Below, piece by piece: positions 1 through 8,420 of a stretch of DNA of 64,000 nucleotides (the first letter of the stretch is position 1; the number at the start of each line of letters is the position of its first letter). Origin of the DNA: CAWKMN01 sp963850765 (lineage in GTDB: Bacteria > Chloroflexota > Anaerolineae > Aggregatilineales > Aggregatilineaceae); the NCBI GenBank assembly GCA_963850765.1, contig CAWKMN010000003.1, positions 868,001-932,000 on the forward strand, read 5' to 3'. Under the pieces are notes generated by a model. It ran no database searches. It was given only the letters and a program-made list of their open reading frames with translations, and was not told the origin of the DNA. The translations under genes and the position numbers were made by a program.

Positions 1-1688
1 ATGCGACCGCCGCGGCCACCGCCAGATGTGTATATTCTTCGCGCTCGTAGCCGTTCACCGCTGCCGGATCGATGCCGCGCTGCGCCAACTCATAATCGAG
101 CAGCACCCGCGTCCCCGCGCCCGGCTGCCGGTTCACATAGCGCAGGCGGGGCAGATCGTCGAGCGACTCCACGTGGAGCGGGTTGCCCGGCGCGACCATC
201 AAGCCCTGCTCGCGGTGCGCGAACGTGACGATCCGCACCGGCTTGTCGCCCAGCGTGCGGCGGATGTATGCCACGTTGTAATCGCCGGTTTCGGGATCGA
301 GCAGGTGCGTCCCGGAAAGATGCGCCTCAGCCGCGCTTCTGCGCAACCAGCCCGCCCAGGCTGCCCACATTGGCCGACGCCAACCGGTAGCCCGGAAAAC
401 GCACGGCGAGATACTGTCCCAACAGGTCGAGCATGGGATCGTGACTGCCCACGACAACCACCGTCCGCGCGATGTCTTCCGCCGGACGGTACAGCAGCAC
501 TTCGACCTCGCTGCCGATATTCAGCCCTTCGCTGAAGCGTGGAATGTGCAGCAGGCCATCGGCGCGCACCAGCGATGTGATCACCCCCGCCCCACGTGCC
601 AGCGGCGTCACCAGGGTGCGATCGCCCACCTGTCCCACCGTGACGCGCACAAAATCATCATCCCCGGTGGGTGACACCACTTTGCGGGTCAGTGTGGCGC
701 GGATACGCGCGTGGCGCGGCGGAGTCTGGCCCAGCCAGCGATAGAGCAGCGGCCGCACAAAGATCTCGCCGGTCAGCGCCGCGGAGACAGGATACCCCGG
801 CACGCCGATCACCGGGACATCGTGTACCATGCCCATGATCACCGGGTGGCCCGGCCGCACCGCCACGCCATGGACCAGCAGCGTGCCCAACGCGCGAACC
901 GCGCGCGCGGTGAAATCCTTCGAACCCGCCGAGGAACCGGCCAGCACCAACACCAGATCGTGATCGGCGCACGCTTCCCGAATCGCCGCCTGGATCGCAT
1001 CCGGATCGTCGGGCAGGGCCGCCCACCGGGTGAAGATCCCCCCCGCCTCGCGCACCTGCGCGCCCAACACGATGCTGTTGTATTCGATCACCGCGCCCGC
1101 CAGCGGACTCTCCCCCGGCGGCACCAGTTCGGAGCCGGTGGGCAGGATCGCGACGCGCGGGCAGCGGCGGACGAGCACCTCTGTGTGTCCGCACCCGGCC
1201 ATCGCGCCAAGATCGGGCGGGCGCAGGCGGTGGTTGGCGGGCAGGATTAGCTCCGTCGCGACCATGTCTTCGCCCATCATGCGCACGTGCTGCCAGGGCA
1301 CCACCGGCGCGCGGATCTCGATCTGGTCATCGCCGACCGGCTGCGTCTGTTCGATCATGATCACGGCGTTCGTGTCATCGGGCAGCGGCGCGCCTGTATT
1401 GACCGGGACCGCCTGATCCGCCACATGCAGCCGGAGCGGACGCGTTTCCGTCGCGCCGAGCGTATCGACCGCCCGCACGGCGTAGCCATCCATCGCGGAC
1501 GCGTGGTAGTGCGGCGAGCTGATCTTGGCCCAGACCGGCTCGGCGGTGATCCGCCCCAGCGCCTCGTCCAGCGATACACGCTCACCCGGCAGCGGCGATC
1601 CTTTGCCGGCGCTGTCGAGCGCGGCTTGGAGGCGGGCCTGCGCCTCGTCCATGGGGATATCTTCGAGATAGATATTTCGCTCGTCCAT
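1..1688 (-). CDS. MoeA-like molybdenum cofactor protein fused to PBP-like domain (partial, one frameshift)
   Basis: Molybdopterin molybdenumtransferase-type protein fused to a periplasmic-binding-like domain. Residues 1-400 carry the MoeA core: SAMDGYAVR near 64, PTGSELVPPG near 183, LAGSS near 249 and GVPGYPVSA near 295. From about residue 405 a substrate-binding-like domain begins (VVGSHDP). The open frame stops at 327-329, but one base over it continues in excellent family sequence to the left edge (GTHLLDPETGDYNV, then FAHREQGLMVAPGN). Removing one base near 329 joins the halves, so I read a sequence error. MoeA-PBP fusions are known; the extra domain is thought to sense molybdate, tungstate or a cofactor. 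The start ATG overlaps the upstream moeA stop by one base (TGATG), implying translational coupling. The C-terminus lies outside the window. Confidence 0.85.
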
Positions 1689-2923
1689 CAGAACAGTATC
1701 ACCTCCCCCGCTGCCCCTTCGCGCAGGCCGGTGAGATTGAGCGGCACTTTCAGCAGCCCATCGGCCCCAACCAGCGTGAAAATCAGGTTGCTTTTGCCGA
1801 AGACGGGTTCCGCCCAGGTATCGCCGTCGCGCTCGAACAGGCGGACCGGCACGTAATCTTCGCGACCTGCCGCTGACGGCACATTGACGGTCACCCGCGC
1901 GCGGACGTGCCGGTGGCGCGGCTCACCCGCTCCGAGCAGATACGAGATCGCCGGCACGCCAAACAGGGTGAACATCACCAGCGCCGACACCGGGTTGCCG
2001 GGCAGTCCGATCACCGGCTTACCATCCACAACCGCCAGGATGGTGGGTTTGCCGGGACGCGCCGCAACGCCATGCACCAGCACGCCCGGCGAACCGAGCC
2101 GGTTAATCGCCGCCGCCGTCATATCGCGCGTGCTGACGCTGCTGCCTGCCGTCACCACCATCAGATCGGCGTCCGGCAGGGCGTCCAACAAGGCTTCATA
2201 CAGAGCATCCGGCTCATCGGTCACAATGTCATGAACCCGCGCATGCGCTCCCGCCCGTGTGCAGAGCGCCTGGATCGTGCCGCCGTTGATGTCGCGGATC
2301 TGGCCGGGAGACAGGTGCGTTGTCTGCGGGATCACCAGCTCATCCCCCGTAGAGAACAGACTGACGCGCGGCCGGCGGGTTACCGGGATCCCATCCGTGA
2401 GGCCGAGCGCCAGCAGCGCCCCGATGTCCTGCGGCTGGACGAGATGCCCGGCGGGCAGCACTTCCGCCCCCGGTGATACATCTTCGCCCACCTGGAGCAC
2501 GTTTTCGCCGGATGCGGCCGGTCTGCGGACCTCGATCTCGTCATCCGAGAAAACCTGCGTATGCTCGACCATCACCACGGCATCCGCGCCCGCCGGGATC
2601 ATGCCGCCGGTGTGGATCAGCACGACCGTCCCCTTGACGATCGTCACCGCCGCCGCTTCGCCCATGCGCACCTCGCCCACCACACGCAGATAGGCCGGCA
2701 GCGAATCCGACGCTCCGTAAGTATCCGCGGCCCGCACCGCGTAACCGTCCACCGTCGAGCGCCGGAACGCGGGCAGCGCCTCCGGGCTGAGGATGGCATG
2801 CGCCGTCACCCGCCCCAGGGTCTCGACCGCCGGCAGCGTCTCGACCTCAACGCGGTGGCTTACCTGCGCCCACCACGTCGCCCGCGCTTCGTCGGGAGGC
2901 AGCACTTCGAAAAATTCCGGCAT
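1688..2923 (-). CDS. moeA: Molybdopterin molybdenumtransferase MoeA
   Basis: 411-residue MoeA, the usual family length, which inserts molybdate into adenylated molybdopterin in the cytoplasm. The N-terminal region carries STVDGYAVRAAD (residues 56-67) and NVLQVGEDV (141-149). The MoCF-binding fold follows with LFSTGDELV (189-197), the loop VTAGSS (257-262) and GLPGNPVSA (306-314), then a C-terminal beta domain. It is the first gene of a pair with the MoeA-PBP fusion, sharing a TGATG overlap. Two MoeA paralogues side by side may have divided tasks, for example molybdenum versus tungsten loading; that is inference. No moaA, moaC or mobA lies in this window. Confidence 0.92.
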   Translation of the reverse strand: MPEFFEVLPPDEARATWWAQVSHRVEVETLPAVETLGRVTAHAILSPEALPAFRRSTVDGYAVRAADTYGASDSLPAYLRVVGEVRMGEAAAVTIVKGTVVLIHTGGMIPAGADAVVMVEHTQVFSDDEIEVRRPAASGENVLQVGEDVSPGAEVLPAGHLVQPQDIGALLALGLTDGIPVTRRPRVSLFSTGDELVIPQTTHLSPGQIRDINGGTIQALCTRAGAHARVHDIVTDEPDALYEALLDALPDADLMVVTAGSSVSTRDMTAAAINRLGSPGVLVHGVAARPGKPTILAVVDGKPVIGLPGNPVSALVMFTLFGVPAISYLLGAGEPRHRHVRARVTVNVPSAAGREDYVPVRLFERDGDTWAEPVFGKSNLIFTLVGADGLLKVPLNLTGLREGAAGEVILF

Positions 2924-3018
2924 AAAAGCTATCCCTCACAAAAAGGCGCTGCTCGCGCAACGCCTGTCTTCCTATCCACTTGAGTTGGGCGCGGCGGCTG
3001 GCTGCGCCTATCGCCGGG

Positions 3019-4191
3019 TCAAAGCAGGAGTGCGGCGAACGAAATCACATTCAGAACCAGCAAAATCACGACCCCGCCAAGCATAATCAGCCCGCGCGGT
3101 TCGACCCTGCCGGCTCCTGCTTCAATCTCGCCGGGGATCAAACGATAAAATTCAGCCCCAGGCAGAGGCACAGGGGATGGTTTCGCAGCCTGAACAGGCC
3201 GGGCCGCCGGTTCATCGGCGCTGGCCTCATCATCGTTCTCGTCGAAGCTGAAATCAAAATCCTCTTCTTCGTCAGCACCTGCAAGCTCGCTCGCGTTGAA
3301 CGAAAAATCGTCCTGGACCGGTTCGGTGGGCTCGACGTATGGGCTGGGCGTGGCAAACGATCGGGGCGCTACCGGCGCATCAAAATTGTTAAACGACGCA
3401 AACGGATCTTCGTCGGTGCCAGCCTGCTCGACGGCCGGCTCATCCTCGCCAAAAGCGGAAAACCACGATGACGGCCCGCCATAGGTCTCGTCGGTCTCAG
3501 CCGTGGATTGATCCTCCGCGAACAGCCGATCATCGTCCGCGCTGTACGGCGATTCCCCGAATGGCTCATCATCGCCCGTTACGAAGGGGCCCTGGTCGGC
3601 ATCGGCTTCGACAGGCGCAAACGCATCGGGGTTGTCCTTGCTGATGTTGAGCCGCTGCACCCAGGCATCCCATTCCTGCGCGGACGGTATCTCAACATCC
3701 TGCCCGCTGCCGTACGCGGCCGGGCTGTCGCTGCGCCCCCAATCAACGCTGGTGGGGATCGCATAGGGATCGGTGTCGGGGGTCTCATCCGGGGACGCGG
3801 GTTGGGACGTGCCGCTAAACCAATCGAAAGCCCGATCATCAGGGGCTGAAGACGGCGCAGAATCAAACGTGTTGGCGAATGGGTCATACTCCCCGCTGCC
3901 AGGCGGTGATGTCTGTCCGGCAGCCGGTGAGGCCGGTGGCTGCTGCTTTTTCTGCCTGAGCGATGCTAACCCCTGCTGCGCTTTGACATTCTGCGGATTC
4001 ACCGCCAGCACGTTTTCCAGGCAGATTTCCTGCTCCTCCAGCGAATCCACCGCCGCGCTCAGGTAAAACCACGCCTGCTCGTGATGCTGGTCCTGCTCGA
4101 CAATCCCTTCCAGCAGGGAACGCGCCTCTGCCTTTCGCCCGGCCTTTAACGCGGCTACCGCCTGTTTGATCTGATCGTCAACCCCGGCCAT
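3019..4191 (-). CDS. TPR protein with acidic linker and C-terminal membrane anchor
   Basis: About 390 residues in three parts. Residues 1-85 resemble a TPR-like helical repeat (AVAALKAGRKAEARSLLEG, then YLSAAVDSLEEQEICLENVL). Residues 90-345 form a long low-complexity acidic linker rich in Asp, Glu, Ser, Pro and Phe. One hydrophobic segment (LIMLGGVVILLVLNVISFAALL) ends the protein, so it looks tail-anchored with the TPR domain in the cytoplasm. The ATG at 4191 is preferred over the GTG at 4194 because a GAGG box sits five bases upstream. The function is unknown; a scaffold role is suggested only by the TPR fold and disordered linker. Confidence 0.7.
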   Translation of the reverse strand: MAGVDDQIKQAVAALKAGRKAEARSLLEGIVEQDQHHEQAWFYLSAAVDSLEEQEICLENVLAVNPQNVKAQQGLASLRQKKQQPPASPAAGQTSPPGSGEYDPFANTFDSAPSSAPDDRAFDWFSGTSQPASPDETPDTDPYAIPTSVDWGRSDSPAAYGSGQDVEIPSAQEWDAWVQRLNISKDNPDAFAPVEADADQGPFVTGDDEPFGESPYSADDDRLFAEDQSTAETDETYGGPSSWFSAFGEDEPAVEQAGTDEDPFASFNNFDAPVAPRSFATPSPYVEPTEPVQDDFSFNASELAGADEEEDFDFSFDENDDEASADEPAARPVQAAKPSPVPLPGAEFYRLIPGEIEAGAGRVEPRGLIMLGGVVILLVLNVISFAALLL

Positions 4192-4369
4192 CACATCCTC
4201 GCTCGATCGGCCACCTGTTTTGCCACCTGATCATACCACAAAATAAAAATGGCCCAACGCGGCAGGAGCGCACATCATGCTCACGCCCCTCATGATTTCT
4301 GGCGTTTAACACCCGCAATCCGGTTCGACAGGTATATTTCGTAGCGACGACCCTTGGGCTGCCCAAAAC

Positions 4370-4393
4370 GGGTAGGGCAAGCCCTACCCCTAC
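4370..4393. repeat. Short palindromic repeat (GGTAGGGC/GCCCTACC)
   Basis: A near-perfect inverted repeat with almost no loop, GGTAGGGC-AA-GCCCTACC, followed by CCTAC. It lies in the 260-base gap between the TPR gene and fhs. It resembles the other intergenic palindromes at 11158, 19704, 39293 and 47266, which share a GTAGGG(G)C...GCCC(C)TAC outline. Confidence 0.5.
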
Positions 4394-4453
4394 GGAATTT
4401 TGTTACCGGACCTGGTGGTCAAACCCCATCCGATAGTTATTGATGAACAAACT

Positions 4454-6223
4454 CTAGAACAACCCCACGATCCGGCCGTCGTCGTCCAGATCGATGTTCA
4501 TGAAAGCCGGATGCGTCGATAGACCCGGCATCGTGCTCATTTCACCGAGCAGGGGATACACGAACCCCGCCCCGACACTGGCGCGAACCTCGCGCACCGG
4601 CACGGTGAAACCCGTGGGCACGCCTTTCAGCGTCGGGTCATGGCTCAGGCTGAGATGGGTCTTCGCCATGCAGATCGGCAGGCTGCCGAAACCGGCTTCT
4701 TCGTAGAGCTTGATCTGGCGTTCGGCCAGCGGCTCGAAACGAACCCCGTCCGCGCCATACACTTCTTTGGCGATCGTTTCGATCTTGGCTTTGATGGGCT
4801 GGTTCAGGTCGTACAGGAATTTGAAGTGGCTCGGCTTCTCGGCAGCAGCGACCACGGCTTCCGCCAGTTCAACCGCGCCTTCACCGCCCCGCGCCCAGTG
4901 ATCGCTCATGACCGCGTCTTCCGCCCCCGCGTCCTGCGCGATCCGGCGAACCAGGGCGACTTCGGCATCGGTGTCGGTCGCAAAACGATTCACGGCGACC
5001 ACCACCGGCACGCCAAACTTGCGCGCAATCTTGATATGATGCGCCAGATTCGCGCCGCCCGCTTCGAGCAGCGCCAGATTCTCGGTCGTATACGCTTTGT
5101 CCAGCGGCGCACCGGGTGAAACCTTGGGACCACCGCCGTGCATCTTGAGCGCGCGGATCGTCGCCACCAGCACGACGACATTCGGGATCAGGCCGGAGTA
5201 GCGGCACTTGATGTCAAAGAATTTCTCCATGCCGATGTCCGCACCGAAACCGCTTTCGGTCACGACGTAATCGCCCAGCCGCAGCGCGATCTGGTCGGCC
5301 AGAATGGAGCTGTTGCCGTGCGCGATATTGGCGAACGGCCCGCCGTGTACAAAAGCCGGCTGGCCTTCCAGCGTTTGCAGCAGATTGGGCATAATGGCAT
5401 CTTTGAGCAGCACAGCCACCGCCCCTGCTACGCCCAGATCCTCCAGATTGACCGGCTGGCCGGCCCGGTTCAGCCCCACGACCGCGCGCCCTACTCGCTC
5501 GCGCAGGTCTTTCGGACTGGTGGTGAGCGCCAGGATCGCCATCAACTCGCTCGCCACGGTGATGTCAAAGCCGGTTTTGCGCGGGAAGACGGGGCTGGGT
5601 GAGCCATCTGCCAGCGTATCATCGTTGAGGCCCACCATGATACGGCGCAGCGACCGATCGCACACATCCACCACACGGTTCCAGGTGATGGTGGCCGGGT
5701 CAATGTCCAGGCGTTTCACGCCGCGCTTCTCCAGGCCGTCATCGGACTGGCGGCTCTCGTGATACAGGCGCGTATCCAACGCCGCGGCGACCAGATTGTG
5801 CGCGATGCTGATGGCGTGAATATCACCCGTCAGGTGCAGGTTAAAATCCTCCATCGGGATCACCTGGCTGTATCCGCCGCCGGCCGCGCCACCCTTGATA
5901 TTGAAGGTCGGGCCCATGCTGGGCTGGCGGATGCAGAGCACTACGTTCTTGTTCAGGTAGCCTAACGCCTGGGTCAGGCCGACGGAGGTGGTTGTTTTGC
6001 CCTCACCGAGGGGCGTGGGTGTAATTGCCGTGACGTCGATGTACTTGCCCTGCGGGCGATCCTTGAATTTCTCCAACACGTCAAGATGGACTTTGGCCTT
6101 ATATTTGCCGAACAGGTCGAGATCGTCTTCGGTCAGGCCCAGTTTCGCCGCGATTTCGCGAATGGGCCGCAGGTCGGCAGCCTGCACAATCTCAATATCA
6201 CTCGGAACGGGAACGGCTGGCAT
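4454..6223 (-). CDS. fhs: Formate--tetrahydrofolate ligase
   Basis: Formyl-THF synthetase, which makes 10-formyl-THF from formate, THF and ATP. It feeds one-carbon biosynthesis, or the methyl branch of Wood-Ljungdahl in acetogens; nothing else here indicates the latter. The protein has 589 residues, slightly longer than the usual 555-560. The ATP site TPTPLGEGKTTTS lies at residues 69-80, followed by RQPSMGPTFNIKGGAAGGG. Further family motifs include FVHGGPFANIAHGNSS and FGADIGMEKFFDIK, ending with MPGLSTHPAFMNID. A GGAG box lies eight bases upstream of the ATG. It stands alone, without folD or other C1 genes nearby. Confidence 0.96.
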   Translation of the reverse strand: MPAVPVPSDIEIVQAADLRPIREIAAKLGLTEDDLDLFGKYKAKVHLDVLEKFKDRPQGKYIDVTAITPTPLGEGKTTTSVGLTQALGYLNKNVVLCIRQPSMGPTFNIKGGAAGGGYSQVIPMEDFNLHLTGDIHAISIAHNLVAAALDTRLYHESRQSDDGLEKRGVKRLDIDPATITWNRVVDVCDRSLRRIMVGLNDDTLADGSPSPVFPRKTGFDITVASELMAILALTTSPKDLRERVGRAVVGLNRAGQPVNLEDLGVAGAVAVLLKDAIMPNLLQTLEGQPAFVHGGPFANIAHGNSSILADQIALRLGDYVVTESGFGADIGMEKFFDIKCRYSGLIPNVVVLVATIRALKMHGGGPKVSPGAPLDKAYTTENLALLEAGGANLAHHIKIARKFGVPVVVAVNRFATDTDAEVALVRRIAQDAGAEDAVMSDHWARGGEGAVELAEAVVAAAEKPSHFKFLYDLNQPIKAKIETIAKEVYGADGVRFEPLAERQIKLYEEAGFGSLPICMAKTHLSLSHDPTLKGVPTGFTVPVREVRASVGAGFVYPLLGEMSTMPGLSTHPAFMNIDLDDDGRIVGLF

Positions 6224-6329
6224 AAGTTTTTCTCCGTAAATAACCTAAAAAACATGCAATCCCAAATGATCCGCAACTGTAATCTGAATCGGCCCTTGCT
6301 GGCAAGTGTTCATCCGATCATTTTGTGCG

Positions 6330-6365
6330 GAAAAAAAGCACACTCGCCCCGGTGAGCGAGTGTGT
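6330..6365 (-). terminator. Rho-independent terminator (minus strand)
   Basis: On the minus strand a hairpin with arms CACACTCG and CGAGTGTG is followed by seven T residues (A-run 6331-6337 on plus). It lies just after the stop of the pseudo-receiver/roadblock gene and before fhs, so it should end that transcript. Confidence 0.8.
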
Positions 6366-6398
6366 ACATCTGGCTGTAGTGTTGGAAGAATGTTTCCA

Positions 6399-7562
6399 CT
6401 ATTCACCCAGGATGCCCATGTCAATCGCCTCGTCGTACCCCACGCGCTCGCCGTCGTCCGCCGCTAGCGACGCGGCCAGATCGCTCAGGGTGCTCTCGTC
6501 AAACAGGCTGTCCGCCAGCCCCACATCGACCGCCTGCCCAAACAGCGCCTCAGCATCAAAGTTATTGACGGGTTCCAGGATCGGTTGTCGTGGGGGAGGA
6601 GGTGGTTCGACCACAACTTCACGCCGCGCCGTTTCCTGGGTTTTGCGGACAGGCTGTGCGGCTGCCTGCGGTGCTTTGACGGGCTCTTTTTCTTTTGGCA
6701 GAGATTCTTTAGGCAGAGGCATCGGTTCCGACTTTTTGGTGAGATAGGCCGCCTCGCCAATCATATCGATCATCTGGTCGGCCGCGCGACGCCCGAACAT
6801 CGTCACCGCGCCGAATGCGCCCCGGTTGGAGCCTTCAAAAATCAGGCACATGAAATAATGGATGCCCAGCGCCAGCCCAAAGACATCAAAGCGCTCACCA
6901 TCATAATACTGCATGGTCCATGCATCGCCACCGACCAGCGGGCTGATGTCGGCCGAGCGTGCGAACGACGGCCCCAGCACGACCGCCAGCGTCTCGCGAT
7001 CGATATACCCGGCGGCACCTGCTTCCACCAGGACGCGCCCAGTCCGATCGGCCAGGATCACGGCCATGGCACCCACATCGCGCATCAGCGAGCCGAGAAT
7101 GCCGCGCAGTTCTTCGAGATCAACGGGCGGCACCGGACCCAGGTCAACGAGCGCCGCCGGTTTGGCTTCTTCCGCCTCGACCGCGACCTCCCCATCCAGC
7201 GCGATGCGCAGCCCGCGCAAAAACGGCTCCGTCACCGGGCGCATGAAGTACAGAAAAGGCGCTTCGGCCAGCGCGGCCGCGTCGATCTGCGGATCTTCGT
7301 CATCGGCCAGAACGATCACCGGCGTGCCCAGCGACTCGTGCGCGATCTGCTTCGCCAGATCCACCCCGTGCATATGCCCCGGAATTCGATAGGCGGTGAC
7401 CACCAGAGTGATGGCCGAGCGCAGCACTTCCTGTAAGGCGTCTTCAGCGGTGGGCACTTCGATCAAAATGTGCTGGCGGTCTAACAAGGCGAGCGCCCCG
7501 CGCACGATACGAGCCACCTCATAGGCGGGATCTACTACCACAATTCGGGGGACCGAGGGCAT
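6399..7562 (-). CDS. Pseudo-receiver/roadblock (LC7) fusion protein
   Basis: 387 residues. Residues 5-125 have the shape of a response-regulator receiver (IVVVDP at the start, IPG after the phosphorylation loop), but the phospho-acceptor position is Ala57 (VVTAYRIPG) and the conserved Lys-Pro-Phe is TEPF, so it should not be phosphorylated. Residues 145-275 resemble a roadblock/LC7 domain (LRGILGSLMRDVGAMAVILADRTGRVLVEAG). A Lys/Pro-rich linker (about 275-335) with a PPPPP tract and an acidic tail follow. Roadblock domains dimerise and regulate small Ras-like GTPases; an MglA-like GTPase gene lies 4 kb away at 11205. The gene is divergent from the stand-alone roadblock gene at 7935. Confidence 0.7.
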   Translation of the reverse strand: MPSVPRIVVVDPAYEVARIVRGALALLDRQHILIEVPTAEDALQEVLRSAITLVVTAYRIPGHMHGVDLAKQIAHESLGTPVIVLADDEDPQIDAAALAEAPFLYFMRPVTEPFLRGLRIALDGEVAVEAEEAKPAALVDLGPVPPVDLEELRGILGSLMRDVGAMAVILADRTGRVLVEAGAAGYIDRETLAVVLGPSFARSADISPLVGGDAWTMQYYDGERFDVFGLALGIHYFMCLIFEGSNRGAFGAVTMFGRRAADQMIDMIGEAAYLTKKSEPMPLPKESLPKEKEPVKAPQAAAQPVRKTQETARREVVVEPPPPPRQPILEPVNNFDAEALFGQAVDVGLADSLFDESTLSDLAASLAADDGERVGYDEAIDMGILGE

Positions 7563-7934
7563 AGCCTGATTACCTGCTTCTCACTAATCAACGCAGAACA
7601 AATTCCATTATACCTGTTTTGTCACAGGATGAGAATTAACCTACTGTCACACCATTGTCTCTGTCTCTATCCTAATTCGATTTATCCTGGGGTGCAACCG
7701 CTGTGACATGCGCTGAGCCGTTTGCCGTCAGAATTCACGGCTTTTTCGGATCACACGAGGGCCGGATCAGGCAGACGATCCGCACGCCTCGACACGAATT
7801 CCATGATATAATCGGCGCAATGATCAGACCGGAACACAGAGGTTGGCGCTTGGCGGACGCGCCGGTACAATAATTCCTGGTTCAGGGTTGGGCACCACGT
7901 CCAGTTCCCATACGGGAAAGGAGCACGATTCACT
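7563..7934. other. Divergent intergenic region between two roadblock genes
   Basis: 372 bases between the pseudo-receiver/roadblock gene (minus) and the roadblock gene (plus). I see no convincing gene; the 60-codon minus frame here has no recognisable features. The region should hold promoters for both directions. The only clear element is the extended -10 at 7804-7812 facing the plus-strand gene. Confidence 0.5.
7804..7812 (+). promoter_or_regulatory. Extended -10 promoter element (TGATATAAT)
   Basis: A perfect extended -10 (TG-N-TATAAT, hexamer at 7807-7812) about 120 bases upstream of the roadblock gene. There is no good -35 at the normal spacing, which fits an extended -10 promoter. Confidence 0.45.
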
Positions 7935-8306
7935 ATGGCGAAGTCGCGGACAGAGTTAATGGTTGATCGCCTGCGCGATCTTCAAACCGGCACGCCCGAT
8001 ATTGAGGCTTCTGCTGTGGTCAGTGTCGATGGCTTGATCATGGCCTCCTCCCTGCCAGCCGGCATCGAGGAAGATCGGGTATCGGCCATGTCGGCGGCCA
8101 TGCTCTCGCTGGGCGAGCGTATCTCGACCGAACTGGGCCGTGCCTCATTGGAGCAGGTGTATGTCCGTGGCGACAGTGGTTTCGTGATCCTGATGTCGGT
8201 GGGCGAAGAAGCCGTGCTGACGGCCCTGGTCCGCGAGAACGCCAAGTTGGGTCTAGTCTTTCTGGATATGAAGCGTGCAGCCAACGATCTTGAAAAGCTG
8301 GTATAA
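7935..8306 (+). CDS. Roadblock/LC7 domain protein (MglB-like)
   Basis: 123 residues, essentially a single roadblock/LC7 domain. The amphipathic N-terminal helix (RTELMVDRLRDLQ) is followed by the family signature EASAVVSVDGLIMASSLP, the helix VSAMSAAMLSLGERI and the strand GFVILMSVGEEAVLTALV. Family members form homodimers that bind Ras-like GTPases as GAP-like or scaffolding partners, as MglB does for MglA. The likely partner is the MglA-like GTPase at 11205-11735, but that is inference. A GGAAAGGAG box precedes the ATG. pyrG follows after about 110 bases on the same strand. Confidence 0.9.
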   Translation: MAKSRTELMVDRLRDLQTGTPDIEASAVVSVDGLIMASSLPAGIEEDRVSAMSAAMLSLGERISTELGRASLEQVYVRGDSGFVILMSVGEEAVLTALVRENAKLGLVFLDMKRAANDLEKLV

Positions 8307-8420
8307 CCGGGTGACGGGCGCTCGGCCTGTCCCCCGACAATCGTATAGCACAGCCAGGCGGCGGGGGGCAGAACCTTCAACTCTCCGCCGCTCTTTATGA
8401 TAAGGACAGATGAGGTCCCT

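Noticed and set aside
6224..6329. Tetrahydrofolate riboswitch upstream of fhs
   Set aside because: I could not identify the conserved pairing or junction sequences; only a plain leader is visible.
7751..7933. 60-codon minus-strand gene in the roadblock intergenic region
   Set aside because: No ribosome site or family features, and it overlaps the likely promoter and ribosome site of the roadblock gene.
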